A stretch of 64,000 bases of DNA, from the NCBI RefSeq assembly GCF_004571025.1, contig NZ_SPQT01000012.1, positions 1 through 64,000 on the forward strand. Direction: 5' to 3'. Shown piece after piece: positions 55,595-64,000 of the stretch. The notes beneath the pieces were generated by a model. That model was not told where the DNA came from and ran no database searches. It was given only the letters and a program-made list of their open reading frames with translations. Origin of the DNA: Bradyrhizobium niftali. Its GTDB lineage: Bacteria; Pseudomonadota; Alphaproteobacteria; Rhizobiales; Xanthobacteraceae. The stretch's first letter is position 1. Each line of letters begins with the position of its first letter. Position numbers and translations under genes: made by a program.

Positions 55595-57455
55595 GTGGCC
55601 GACTTGCGTCCGTTGATGGAGCCGGCCCGCGCCAAAAAGCGGCTGGATGATGTCATGACCTCTCTCTCGAAAAGGCCCGCGGCCATACGCGTGGTGTTGC
55701 CCTTCGTGTTCCGGCACTGGCTGAACCAGCCCGGTCGCGGCCTGATCGTGGCCGGTGGCCTGCTGGGCGCGACCGTCGCTGACCTGTTCATGCCGGTCTT
55801 CTCCGGACATCTGGTCGATGCGCTGACACGCGGCCCGTCCGATCCTGACGCGCGCCACGCAGCGCTGGTTGCGTTCGGCGCCATCGTGGCGCTCGGTGCG
55901 GCCTCCGTGGTGCTGAGGTTGATCGGTCTCCAGGCGATCGTCCCGTTCACGCTCAAGATCATGTCGGATGTCGCCGAGGGCGCCTTCACGCGCGTGCAGC
56001 GCTTCTCGACCGAATGGCACGCCAACTCTCTTTGCCGGCTCCACGGTACGCAAGATCACCCGCGGCATGTGGGCGCTCGACCTGCTGAACGACACCATCC
56101 TGATGGCGTTGGCGCCGTCCCTGCTGGTGTTGATCGGCTCCATGGTCCTGATCGGCCTGCACTGGGCTTCGCTCGGCGCGGTGATCGCGGTGGGAGCGCT
56201 TTTCTACGTCGCCATCACCGTGCTGTTCTCGACGCGCTACATCGCGCCGGCCGCGCGAATCTCCAACGCCTGGGACACCAAGGTCGGTGGCACGCTGGCG
56301 GACGCGCTGACCTGCAACGCCGTGGTGAAATCCTTCGGCGCGGAGTTGCGCGAGGATACGCGGCTCGCCCGCGTCATCAACCGCTGGCGCGTGCGCGTGC
56401 GGCGGACCTGGTTTCGCTACAACTACACGGCCATGGCGCAGCTCTCACTGCTGCTGGCCTTGCGTGCCTCCGTGATCGGCGGCTCGGTGCTGCTGTGGAT
56501 GTCCGGGCACGCCTCGCCCGGCGACGTCACCTACGTGCTGACGAGCTACTACGTCATCCACGCTTACTTGCGCGACGTCGGCATGCACATCAACAACCTC
56601 CAGCGCTCGGTCAACGACATGGACGAACTGGTGGCGATCCATGACGAGCCGATCGGGATTGTCGATGCGTCGGACGCGCGGCCGATCGCGATCGAGGGCG
56701 GCGAGATCGTGTTCGACGACGTTACGTTCCACTATGGCGGCCATCGCGAACCGCTGTACGACGGCCTGTCGGTCACGATCCGCGCCGGCGAACGGGTCGG
56801 CCTGGTCGGCCGCTCCGGCTCCGGCAAGACCACCTTCGTCAAGCTGGTGCAGCGGCTCTACGACGTCAGCGATGGCCGCGTGCTGATCGACGGCCAAGAC
56901 ATCGCCAAGGCCACGCAGCAATCGCTGCGCAGCCAGATCGCGATCGTGCAGCAGGACCCGATCCTGTTTCACCGCTCGCTCGCCGAGAACATCGCCTATG
57001 GCCGGCCCGGCGCCAGCCTGGAGGCGATCGAGCAGGCGGCGCGGCTGGCCAATGCGCACGACTTCATCCTGCGTCTGCCCAAGGGCTACGGCACGCTCGT
57101 CGGCGAGCGCGGCGTGAAGCTGTCGGGCGGCGAGCGGCAGCGCGTGGCGCTGGCGCGCGCCTTCCTGGCGGACGCGCCGGTGCTGATCCTGGACGAGGCG
57201 ACGTCGAGCCTCGATTCGGAATCGGAGGCGCTGATCCAGCAGGCGATGGAGCGGCTGATGAAGGGCCGCACCTCGATCGTGATCGCGCACCGGCTCTCGA
57301 CGGTGCGCAGTCTCGATCGGATCCTGGTGTTCGACCGCGGCGAGATCGTCGAGCAGGGCACCCACGCCGTGCTCGCGGGCAAGCCCGGCGGCATCTATCG
57401 CGGCTTGTTCGAGCGCCAGGTGGTGGACCTCGGACGCCTGGCAGCAGCGGAATGA
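55595..57455 (+). pseudogene. ABC exporter (membrane + ATPase domains) with a one-base frameshift
   Basis: Two overlapping frames together encode one half-type ABC exporter of about 619 aa. The first frame carries the first membrane helices up to 'VQRFSTEWHAN' (near 56026); the second continues with 'FAGSTVRKITRGMWALDLLN' and the rest. One extra base in the stretch 56027-56033 (TCTCTTT) breaks the frame. The second part has Walker A 'GLVGRSGSGKTTF', signature 'LSGGERQRVALARAFL' and Walker B 'VLILDEATSSLDSES'. So it is either a recent pseudogene, a sequencing error, or recoding. The true start is uncertain: GTG 55595, ATG 55616 or ATG 55655. Confidence 0.85.
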
Positions 57456-57521
57456 GGCGCAGCCTGCGGACGGAGGAGAGCGTCCGCAAGCTGCGAAGGA
57501 TTAGGGCAGGGATGGACTGAA

Positions 57522-58928
57522 ATGAAAGACCTGACGCGCGGCTCCATCGTGGGCCACATCCTGAGCATGGCGCCACCGATCGTGGTTGGCATGATCACGA
57601 TCATGATCTGCCAGCTCGTCGACCTCTACTTCGTTTCGAGCCTGGGCGAGGCCGCGATCGCGGGCGTCGCCGCGGCCGGCAACGCCGGCTTTCTCGTCAA
57701 TGCCTTGATGCAGGTGCTCGGCGTCGGCACGGTTGCGTTGATGGCGCATGCGGTGGGCCGCAAGGATCGTGGCGATGCCAATCTGGTGTTCAACCAGTCG
57801 GTCGTCCTGTCGGTGCTGTTCGGGCTGCTGACACTGGTTGCGGGTTTCGCGCTGTCGCGTCCCTATATGCGCGCGGTCGCGGCCGACAAGGCAACGGTCG
57901 AAGCCGGCACCGTCTATCTGCTCTGGTTCATGCCGGCGCTGGCGCTGCAATTCGCGACGCAAGTGATGGCATCCGCATTGCGGGCGACCGGCATCGTGCG
58001 GCCGAGCATGCTGGTGCAGGCGCTCGCGGTGGGCATCAACATTGCGCTGGCGCCGGTCCTGATCTCGGGCTGGGGCACCGGGCATCCGCTCGGTGTCGCC
58101 GGGGCAGGCCTCGCAAGCTCGATCGCAGTCTTCGTCGGCGTGCTGATGCTGCTCGCGTATTTCTTGAAACTGGAGCGCTACGTCGCCTTTCATCCTGCGC
58201 AATGGCGGCCGCAGCTTCGGCAGTGGAAGAGAATCCTCAATGTTGGCCTGCCGGCCGGCGGCGAGTTCGCGATGGTCTTCATCATCATGGCCGTGGGCTA
58301 TTATGTGCTGAGCGTTTTCGGACCGGCGGCGCAGGCCGGATTTGGTATCGGCACGCGTCTGCTCGGCCTGATCCAGATGCCTGCGCTCGCCATTGCGCTG
58401 GCGGCGGGGCCCATCGCCGGCCAGAACTTCGGCGCCGGCAATGGCGCGCGCGTGCGGGAGACCTTTGTCAAGGCGGCGCTTGTCGCGACCGCCGTGATGA
58501 TTGTCTTCCTGATCCTCGCGCAACTCGCGCCAGGTCTGTTGCTTGCCGGCTTCTCGAGTGATCGGGAAACGATGGCGGTCGCGTCGCTCTTCCTGCGCAT
58601 CGTCTCGTTCAACATGGTGGCGCAGGGGCTGATCTTCACCACCTCCAGCATGTTCCAGGGGCTCGGCAACACCAAGCCCGTGCTGGTGACCTCGGCAATG
58701 CGGGTCCTCACCTATTCCCTACCGTCGATCTGGCTCTCGACGTGGCCGGGCTTTCGGATGGAGCACGTCTGGTATTTATCGATCGCGACAACGACGCTTC
58801 AGGCCGCGTTGAGCGTGTGGTTGCTACACCGCGAATTCGGCAAGCGCCTGACTCCGCTTCGACACGCCGGGGTTCCGGAGCACGTGGAGGCTGAGCCTGA
58901 AGCGCCTCCTGCGCGCTTGCCGGCATAG
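57522..58928 (+). CDS. MATE-family efflux transporter
   Basis: 468 aa with about 12 membrane helices in two halves. MATE features are the N-terminal 'LTRGSIVGHILSMAPPIVVG', 'QLVDLYFVSSLGEAAIAGVA', and the second-half 'GLPAGGEFAMVFIIMAVGYY' with 'IAGQNFGAGN'. It would export cations, dyes or drugs by Na+ or H+ antiport. The C-terminus has a short Glu/Pro-rich tail. It lies 66 bases after the ABC exporter gene on the same strand, possibly co-transcribed. Confidence 0.93.
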   Translation: MKDLTRGSIVGHILSMAPPIVVGMITIMICQLVDLYFVSSLGEAAIAGVAAAGNAGFLVNALMQVLGVGTVALMAHAVGRKDRGDANLVFNQSVVLSVLFGLLTLVAGFALSRPYMRAVAADKATVEAGTVYLLWFMPALALQFATQVMASALRATGIVRPSMLVQALAVGINIALAPVLISGWGTGHPLGVAGAGLASSIAVFVGVLMLLAYFLKLERYVAFHPAQWRPQLRQWKRILNVGLPAGGEFAMVFIIMAVGYYVLSVFGPAAQAGFGIGTRLLGLIQMPALAIALAAGPIAGQNFGAGNGARVRETFVKAALVATAVMIVFLILAQLAPGLLLAGFSSDRETMAVASLFLRIVSFNMVAQGLIFTTSSMFQGLGNTKPVLVTSAMRVLTYSLPSIWLSTWPGFRMEHVWYLSIATTTLQAALSVWLLHREFGKRLTPLRHAGVPEHVEAEPEAPPARLPA

Positions 58929-58978
58929 CGACAGCCTGGTCCTGCCGCGACAAGGACGCATGTTCGTTGGCGCGCGCG

Positions 58979-59722
58979 TCAATGCGCACCAAAGCTGTTC
59001 CAGACGAGGCCGAGCCCCGACAGGAACAGCAGACCGAGCACGACATCGCCAAAGTGCTTGTCGCTCAGCGCGTGATAGACGCGTGCGCCGGCCCATGCGC
59101 CGATCAACGTGCCGGGAAACGCGACCAGCGCGAGCCAGACCACCTTGAACGCGACGAGGCCCGATGCCGTCTGCAACACCAGCGCGGTCGCGAGCACGGT
59201 GAAATTGAAGAGCTGGAAGATGCCGCGCCGCTCGTGCTTGTTCCAGCCGCGAATGTTGGCCCACAGGATCGGCAGCGGTCCGGACAGTCCCGCAAGGCCG
59301 CCCAGAATGCCGCCGGCAAAACCGATTGCGCCGTCGGCGATCCGGCCGCCGAAGGTGATGGCGAGCGGCCTCTTGTTCAGATAGAGCGCGCTCGAGAAGA
59401 CCAGCAGCAGCACGCCGATGCTCAGCTTGAATACCTTTGGATCTGCCGAGGCGACCATCATGGTCCCCAGCGGCACGCCGATCAGCCCGCCGATCAGGAA
59501 CGGCCAGACCAGCGAGAGATCAAAACTCTTCCACATCGACGGCAGCGTCGAGGTCTGCGCGATCACCGAGCAGATCAGCACCAGGGGCACCGCGAGCGAG
59601 GGCGGCAGCACGTAGAGCCAGATGCCGAGCGCCATCAGCGCCGTGCCGAACCCGGCCAGGCCCGAGACGAAGCCGCCGGCCAGTGCGCCGAGCGGCAGCA
59701 GCGCGTAAGCGTAGGTTTCCAA
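58979..59722 (-). CDS. TauE/SafE-family membrane transporter
   Basis: 247 aa with about 8 hydrophobic helices. The two family repeats contain 'LAGGFVSGLAGFGTALMALG' and 'GFAGGILGGLAGLSGPLPIL'. Members export sulfite, sulfoacetate or related anions; which one here is unknown. It is convergent with the MATE gene and followed on its own strand by nothing. It may be transcribed after the MocR gene 135 bases upstream. Confidence 0.9.
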   Translation of the reverse strand: METYAYALLPLGALAGGFVSGLAGFGTALMALGIWLYVLPPSLAVPLVLICSVIAQTSTLPSMWKSFDLSLVWPFLIGGLIGVPLGTMMVASADPKVFKLSIGVLLLVFSSALYLNKRPLAITFGGRIADGAIGFAGGILGGLAGLSGPLPILWANIRGWNKHERRGIFQLFNFTVLATALVLQTASGLVAFKVVWLALVAFPGTLIGAWAGARVYHALSDKHFGDVVLGLLFLSGLGLVWNSFGAH

Positions 59723-59857
59723 CGGATTGTCCTTGTCGCCACCGGCGATCCCGAACTGTTGACCGCCACCGCCCGCATAGCACGGCTGCGGCCGTGCAGG
59801 TCAATCCATCCTGCACGCAGGCGTGGTCTGCGGCTTCGGGCTTTTCCGGATCATGCT

Positions 59858-61228
59858 CTAGACGATCTGCCTGATGTCGGCGGGCTTGTGCAGCGCGCCG
59901 ACGAGGATGCGCAGCGCTTCGGTCAATTCCGCCCTGTTGCGTGCCGCGCCCAGCGAGACACGGGCCGCATGCGGCGGCGTCCCGTCGATGGTGAAGGCAT
60001 CGCCGGCCACCACCGCGAGACCATTCCGCAGCAGATGCGCCGCGACGTCGGGGCGGCCCTCCGGCAGACGCAGCCACAGATGATGGGCGGCGGGCTTGGC
60101 CAGGAATTGAAAGCCTTTCAGTGCGCGCTGCGCGAGTTGCTGGCGGCCCACCGCCTCGTTGCGAATGGCGGTGATGATGCGATCGGCGATGCCGGTCTCG
60201 AGCCAATGCGTCACCAGCGCAACCATCAGCGGCGCCGGCATCTGCACGGTGGCCTGCAAATAGGAACGCATCTCCTGCTGCGCGGCGTTGCCGGGAGCCA
60301 CGAGATAAGCGACCCGCAGTGCCGGTGCGATGCATTTTGACAGCGTGGTGGCTAGATACGTCCGCTCCGGAATGAGGTTGGCGATCGGCGCTGCCGAGCG
60401 GTCGAGCAGCCCGTAGGCGTCGTCCTCGATCAGCGTGGTGTCGGCATCGCGGATGATCCTTGCGATGGCGCCGCGCCGCTCGGCGGAAAGTGTCGCCGTG
60501 GTCGGATTGTGCAGCGTCGGGATGAGGTAGACGGCCTTCGGTCTGTGCACGCGGCAGGCCTTTGCGAGCGCATCGGGCAGGATGCCGCCGTCATCCATGG
60601 CGACGCCGACGAGCTTGATGCCGAGCCGTGCCGCGGCGGCCTTGATGCCGGGGAAGGTGAGCGCTTCCGTGAGCACGACGTCGCCGGGCCGCGCGAGATG
60701 GGCGAGCAGGTTGAACAGAATGGTTTGCGTGCCGGGAAAGATCACGAGCCGGTCGGCGTGCGCGTGCGGAACGCGCGCGCGCATCCACCGCGCCGCGACC
60801 TCGCGCTCATGCGCGCTGCCGCCGGGCGGCTGGTAGTTCAGGAATGCGGTCAACCCCGATTGCGCGCGGATGGCTTCCATCCCGGCGATGATGCGCTCGT
60901 CGAGCTGCGCTTCCAGCGGATGCGGCGGCACGTTCATCGAGAGATCGATCGCAACGGGATGCGGCAAGTCGACCGCGCGGCGCGCGCTGGTCTCCGACAC
61001 GAACGAGCCCTGGCCGACGCGGGCCTCCAGGATCCCGCGGCGCCGCGCCTCGGTGTAGGCGCGCGTCACCGTGGTGAGGTCGATGTCGAGCGCTTTGGCG
61101 AGTGCGCGCTGCGTCGGCAGCTGCTGGCCACGCACCAGCCGGCCGGCTGCGATGTCGGCCTCCATGGCATCGACGATGCGCTGGTAGCGCGGCCCGCTCA
61201 GCTCCGAGATTGTAGGGGTCCAATCCAT
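59858..61228 (-). CDS. MocR-type GntR regulator with aminotransferase domain
   Basis: 456 aa. N-terminal GntR winged HTH (about 10-75: 'YQRIVDAMEADIAAGRLVRG', 'TQRALAKALDIDLTTVTRAY'), a linker, then a fold-type I aminotransferase-like domain (about 105-450) with PLP lysine Lys298 in 'TTLSKCIAPALRV' and 'LIEDDAYGLL'. Such proteins sense amines or PLP itself and often activate a divergent gene. Direct repeats at 61254-61283 in the shared promoter region fit this. The targets are likely the DUF983 gene, the TauE gene, or both. Confidence 0.93.
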   Translation of the reverse strand: MDWTPTISELSGPRYQRIVDAMEADIAAGRLVRGQQLPTQRALAKALDIDLTTVTRAYTEARRRGILEARVGQGSFVSETSARRAVDLPHPVAIDLSMNVPPHPLEAQLDERIIAGMEAIRAQSGLTAFLNYQPPGGSAHEREVAARWMRARVPHAHADRLVIFPGTQTILFNLLAHLARPGDVVLTEALTFPGIKAAAARLGIKLVGVAMDDGGILPDALAKACRVHRPKAVYLIPTLHNPTTATLSAERRGAIARIIRDADTTLIEDDAYGLLDRSAAPIANLIPERTYLATTLSKCIAPALRVAYLVAPGNAAQQEMRSYLQATVQMPAPLMVALVTHWLETGIADRIITAIRNEAVGRQQLAQRALKGFQFLAKPAAHHLWLRLPEGRPDVAAHLLRNGLAVVAGDAFTIDGTPPHAARVSLGAARNRAELTEALRILVGALHKPADIRQIV

Positions 61229-61253
61229 GCAATGTAGGCCTATATCCTTTGAA

Positions 61254-61283
61254 TGTATGGATGCAGGATATTATTGTATGGAT
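61254..61283. promoter_or_regulatory. Direct repeats, likely MocR operator
   Basis: TGTATGGAT occurs at 61254-61262 and again at 61275-61283, exactly 21 bases (two helical turns) apart. Dimeric MocR regulators typically bind two direct repeats with this type of spacing. The repeats lie between the divergent MocR and DUF983 genes. Confidence 0.7.
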
Positions 61284-61307
61284 CGGTGAAAAGGAAGAGG
61301 TGCTGTC

Positions 61308-61736
61308 ATGGCAACCGGTTCAGTCTCTCTCACGAAGGCGATGTGGCGCGGTTTCTTGGGCAAGTGCCCGAACTGCGGCGAAGGACATATGTTCGGTCGT
61401 TTCCTGAAGGTCGCGGACAGCTGCGACCATTGCGGCGAGGAGTTGTTCCACCAGCGCGCCGATGACTTCCCGGCCTATCTGGTGATGGTCGTGGTCGGCC
61501 ATCTCGTGGTGCCGGCGATCCTCGCGGTCGAGACCGCCTACGCGCCGGCGGTCTGGCTGCAACTGGCGGTGTGGCTGCCGGTGACGCTGTTCGCGTCGCT
61601 TGCGTTGTTGCAACCGACCAAAGGCGCCATCGTCGGCCTGCAATGGCAGATCGGCATGCATGGCTTTGAGGCTGGCAAGTTGCGGCGCGAGGCCGGTGCG
61701 CTCGTCCTCGCAAAAGTGAATACGCGCGCGGCGTGA
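61308..61736 (+). CDS. DUF983 membrane protein with zinc ribbon
   Basis: 142 aa. N-terminal zinc ribbon: 'GKCPNCGEG' (about 18-26) and 'SCDHCGEELF' (about 38-47), four Cys in two CxxC pairs. Two membrane helices follow (about 56-76 and 82-101). DUF983 proteins are common in alphaproteobacteria, often near cytochrome oxidase assembly genes, though not here. Function unknown. GGAAGAGG precedes ATG 61308. Possibly regulated by the divergent MocR protein. Confidence 0.88.
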   Translation: MATGSVSLTKAMWRGFLGKCPNCGEGHMFGRFLKVADSCDHCGEELFHQRADDFPAYLVMVVVGHLVVPAILAVETAYAPAVWLQLAVWLPVTLFASLALLQPTKGAIVGLQWQIGMHGFEAGKLRREAGALVLAKVNTRAA

Positions 61737-61794
61737 GCGGGTAGCGTTTACATCGCGCGCGCGGCCGCTACACTCCATCGTACAAACAAGAACG

Positions 61795-62520
61795 ATGGAA
61801 ACGCCGATGACCGCACGCGTGAAGACCTTCCTGCTCTGTCACGGCGCGTGGTCCGGCGGATGGGCCTGGAAGAAGATGCATCCGCTGATGGCGCAGGCCG
61901 GCCACCGCCTGGTCGCGCCGACCTACACCGGGCTCGGCGAGCGCTCGCATCTGGCCAATCCCGCAATTGATCTCGAGACGCACATCCAGGACATCCTCAA
62001 CGTCATCGCCTTCGAGGATCTCCGCGATATCGTGCTGCTCGGCCACAGCTATGGCGGCATGGTCGCGACCGGCGTTGCCGATCGCGCGCGCGAGCGTGTG
62101 ACGCAGCTGATCTATCTCGACGCCTTCGTGCCGCGTGACGGCCAGTCGCTGTTCGATCTCAACGAGAGCGGGCGCGAGCCGATGCACAAGGCGGCGGCCG
62201 CCGCCGACGGCTACCGCATCCCGCCGAACCCGCCGCCATCGGATACGCCGCAAGCCGATCTCGACTGGCTCAACGCGCGCAGGGTTGCCATGCCGGTCAA
62301 ATGTTTCGAGACGAAGCTGAAACTTGGGCACGGCGAACCTGCAATGCCGCGCAGCTACATCTACTGCACGCGCACTCCGCCGGGCGATGTGTTCGGGCAA
62401 TTCGCGAAGCGCACGAAGAGCGAGGAGGGCTGGCGCTATTTCGAGCTCGACGCGAGCCACGCGCCGAATGTCACCGCGCCGGAGGCGCTGATGGGTGTGT
62501 TGAACGAGATCGTCGCCTGA
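61795..62520 (+). CDS. Alpha/beta hydrolase, plant-esterase-like (EstC/SABP2 pattern)
   Basis: 241 aa. Nucleophile elbow GHSYGG with Ser85; oxyanion 'FLLCHGAWSGGWAWKKMHP'; 'YTGLGERSHLANPAIDLETH' as in the EstC/salicylate-esterase-like subgroup; catalytic His in 'ELDASHAPNVTAPEAL'. Members hydrolyse small esters or act as hydroxynitrile lyase-like enzymes; the substrate is unknown. Cytoplasmic. The start is ATG 61795 or 61807. Single gene, followed by repeat F2. Confidence 0.88.
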   Translation: METPMTARVKTFLLCHGAWSGGWAWKKMHPLMAQAGHRLVAPTYTGLGERSHLANPAIDLETHIQDILNVIAFEDLRDIVLLGHSYGGMVATGVADRARERVTQLIYLDAFVPRDGQSLFDLNESGREPMHKAAAAADGYRIPPNPPPSDTPQADLDWLNARRVAMPVKCFETKLKLGHGEPAMPRSYIYCTRTPPGDVFGQFAKRTKSEEGWRYFELDASHAPNVTAPEALMGVLNEIVA

Positions 62521-62529
62521 CCCACAGCC

Positions 62530-62630
62530 GTCATTCCGGGGCTCGCGAAGCGAGAACCCGGAATCCGTTCCTCCACCAACTCTGCGGCTCGATGGATTCC
62601 GGGTTCGTGCTGCGCACGCCCCGGAATGAC
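62530..62630 (+). repeat. Palindromic repeat family F, copy 2
   Basis: GTCATTCCGGGGCTCGCGAA...CCCGGAATCCGTTCCTCCACC and GATGGATTCCGGGTTCG...CGCCCCGGAATGAC. First copy 27143-27253. Confidence 0.87.
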
Positions 62631-62645
62631 AGCAGCAAAAATGGT

Positions 62646-62678
62646 GAGGGGTCCGATGCGGTCAGCATCGAACCCCTC
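62646..62678 (-). terminator. Intrinsic terminator of rnpB
   Basis: Stem GAGGGGTCCGATGC / GCATCGAACCCCTC (14 bp with one G-T pair), loop of 5. On the minus strand it is followed by ACCATTTTT, about 75 bases past the mature 3' end of the RNase P RNA. Confidence 0.8.
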
Positions 62679-62752
62679 GTCACGTCTTAGTAAGACGCGT
62701 TTTCTTCACGCGAACCGGAAAACCACTTCGCTCGAAAACGCTTTAGAATATC

Positions 62753-63224
62753 AGCCGGCCTGTAAGCCGGGTTCTGTAGGGCACCGTCCGCTTGCGCGAA
62801 CGATACGTGACGGCCATTCCTCTGGGGCCATGTTTGCACATGGCCTCGAGCAACCTACCCGGACGGCTGGCCTGACATCGCCCCGCGGCGTTATCGCTTG
62901 CGCGATCGGCCCGCATTTGCCGTCCCTATTCGGTTTTGCTCCCGGTGGGGTTTACCATGCCGGCTCCGTTGCCGGAGCCGCGGTGCGCTCTTACCGCACC
63001 TTTTCACCCTTACCCGTCTACGCAGCTTTCGCTGCTACGACGTGGCAAGCCTGGGCTTGCCTCGCCGAAGCCCAAAGGGCGGAGGCGGGCGGTTCGTTCT
63101 CTGTGGCACTTTCCCTGGGGTTGCCCCCGCCGGACGTTATCCGGCACCGTATGTCAAGGGAGCCCGGACTTTCCTCCCCGGCGGCCTTTCGACCGTTGCC
63201 GGAGCGGCCGTCCGGCCGACTGAC
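62753..63224 (-). ncRNA. rnpB: RNase P RNA, bacterial type A
   Basis: Read on the minus strand: a 5' arm AGTCGGCC pairs with GGCCGGCT at the 3' end (helix P1); GAGGAAAGTCCGGGCTCC near the 5' end is the universal CR-I element; and CAGAACCCGGCTTACAGGCC closes the 3' part. About 470 bases, somewhat long but normal for Bradyrhizobiaceae-type RNA. It is the catalytic part of RNase P, which trims tRNA 5' ends. Ends are estimated from P1 pairing, give or take a few bases. Confidence 0.95.
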
Positions 63225-63231
63225 GGGGTTA

Positions 63232-63260
63232 GGCATGGGCATTTGTGACGGTTTCGTCAA
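63232..63260 (-). promoter_or_regulatory. Probable rnpB promoter
   Basis: On the minus strand CTTGACG (core TTGACG at 63255-63260) is the typical rhizobial -35; 17 bases later CATGCC is a poor -10 (63232-63237). The predicted start falls 7-8 bases before the mature RNase P RNA. The -10 mismatch keeps this tentative. Confidence 0.45.
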
Positions 63261-63372
63261 GCCGAGATCGTCGCGCACGCGATCTGCAAATAATTTATCC
63301 TGAAGATGTCGTTGGGCGTGGGCCCGGTTCGACTGGATGCCGGCGATCCAGCCGAGCAACAGGAGTTAAGCG

Positions 63373-63723
63373 ATGCAGTATCTGCTGCTGATCTACCGGA
63401 ACGAAGCTCAACAGAGCAAGATGGACCCTGCGGATTACCAGAAGCTGTTGACGGAGTATTCCGCCTACACCCAGTCCATCGTCCAGAGCGGCAACTTCAA
63501 GGCCGGCGACGGGCTTCAGCCGACCTCGACTGCGACGACTGTTCGCGTTCGCGACGGCAAGACACTCGCGACCGACGGTCCCTTCGCCGAGACCCGCGAG
63601 CAGCTCGGCGGCTATTATCTCGTCGAAGCGAGAGACCTCGACGCCGCGATCGAAATGGCGGCGCGGATTCCCGGAGCCAGGGACGGATCGATCGAAGTCG
63701 GGCCGGTCATGATCTACAAATGA
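63373..63723 (+). CDS. YciI-family (DGPF) protein
   Basis: 116 aa of the YCII-related 'DGPF' family: 'MQYLLLIYRNEAQQSKM' start, 'GLQPTSTATTVRVRDG' and the hallmark 'DGPFAETREQLGGYYLVEAR'. Structures of relatives show a ferredoxin-like fold with a His/Asp pair; genes are often near ECF sigma factor genes. GGAG lies 9 bases before ATG 63373. A near copy with duplicated leader follows at 63824. Confidence 0.92.
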   Translation: MQYLLLIYRNEAQQSKMDPADYQKLLTEYSAYTQSIVQSGNFKAGDGLQPTSTATTVRVRDGKTLATDGPFAETREQLGGYYLVEARDLDAAIEMAARIPGARDGSIEVGPVMIYK

Positions 63724-63823
63724 TCTCGTCCGCTGATATCGAATAATTATCCCGAGGATGTCGTTTGATGTTGGCGCCGTTCGACTGGATGTCGGCAATC
63801 AAGCCGAACAACAGGAGTAAGCC

Positions 63824-64000
63824 ATGCAGTACCTGCTGCTGATCTACCGGAGCGAAGCGGAACTGAGCAAGATGACCCCCGCCGACCGTCAGGCGATGTC
63901 GGCGGAGTACGGCACTTATACGCAGTCCATCGTCCAGAGCGGCCATTTCAAGGCCGGCGACGGGCTTCAGCCGACCACGACCGCGACCACCGTGCGCGTC
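63824..64000 (+). CDS. YciI-family protein, second tandem copy (cut by window edge)
   Basis: First 59 codons only. 'MQYLLLIYRSEAELSKMTP' and 'YTQSIVQSGHFKAGDGLQPT' are closely similar to the preceding gene product. The 70 bases before both genes are also similar (ATGTCGTT...TTCGACTGGATG...AACAGGAGT), so the duplicated unit includes the leader. A third copy or an ECF sigma gene may follow beyond the edge. Confidence 0.9.
   Translation, partial: MQYLLLIYRSEAELSKMTPADRQAMSAEYGTYTQSIVQSGHFKAGDGLQPTTTATTVRV

Noticed and set aside
58967..60340. 457-codon forward frame opposite TauE and part of mocR
   Set aside because: Spans two real minus-strand genes and the gap between them; shadow composition.
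62626..63303. Forward reading frames across 62.6-63.3 kb
   Set aside because: The region is the RNase P RNA gene on the minus strand; protein frames there are accidental.
1..64000. CRISPR arrays, tRNA or rRNA genes, insertion sequences, prophage or integrase genes
   Set aside because: None was seen on reading both strands; the dispersed palindromes have no regular spacing or unique spacers.

Overview
The window reads as chromosomal DNA of an alphaproteobacterium of the Bradyrhizobium type. The grounds are high GC, Irr-type iron control elements, a perfect FixK/FNR-type box, a type A RNase P RNA, a Rhodobacter-type phospholipid N-methyltransferase, and many short GC-rich palindromic intergenic repeats. 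No phage, integrase, insertion sequence, CRISPR array, tRNA or rRNA was found. Most of it looks like stable housekeeping and accessory chromosome.

Layout. 1-7.7 kb: bacterioferritin and its ferredoxin behind two Irr-type boxes, then single genes (FMN-binding protein, alpha/beta hydrolase, DUF2277, a collagen-like protein, a possibly FixK-controlled membrane protein, a Fis-type HTH protein, an SDR, a J-domain protein). 7.8-15.6 kb: small secreted proteins, RidA, a DUF1134-like protein, two glutathione transferases, a VOC protein, a 24-residue membrane peptide next to a larger membrane protein, a ribitol dehydrogenase-like SDR, a Mug-type DNA glycosylase and an HD-type hydrolase. 15.8-20.8 kb: a leftward thiamin operon, TPP riboswitch-thiO-thiS-thiG-thiE-thiC, with palindromic repeats inside it. 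20.9-25.6 kb: a lytic transglycosylase, an OmpR/EnvZ-type two-component pair and a PRC-barrel protein. 25.8-31.9 kb: a lone branched-chain-type binding protein and a polyamine-type ABC importer (ATPase, binding protein, two permeases). 32-38.8 kb: a DUF4403 protein, a regulator with a beta-propeller protein, DUF899, a GIY-YIG nuclease between two repeat copies, cytochrome c and an L,D-transpeptidase.

39-44.5 kb holds a group of lipid-type genes: GT4 glycosyltransferase, phospholipid N-methyltransferase, a histidine-rich membrane protein that may be Mpo1-like, a long class III aminotransferase and a phosphatidylserine decarboxylase. The glycosyltransferase and the membrane protein share an upstream motif. 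44.5-51.4 kb: Nudix hydrolase, FecR-domain protein, a divergent pair of DUF2147-type paralogues, a 27-residue membrane peptide and an extensin-like lipoprotein. 51.4-55.2 kb: TetR regulator with a palindromic operator and a divergent EmrAB-type efflux pair. 55.3-58.9 kb: a promoter, short reading frame and hairpin ahead of an ABC exporter gene that carries a one-base frameshift, then a MATE transporter. 59-64 kb: TauE/SafE transporter, a MocR regulator with a direct-repeat operator divergent from a DUF983 gene, an esterase-like hydrolase, rnpB on the minus strand, and a tandem pair of YciI-family genes cut by the window edge.

At least eight families of short palindromic repeats recur. One supplies the stop codon of three different genes and another encodes the tail of the GIY-YIG nuclease. 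Family names and functions rest on recognition of sequence motifs; no database search was run.
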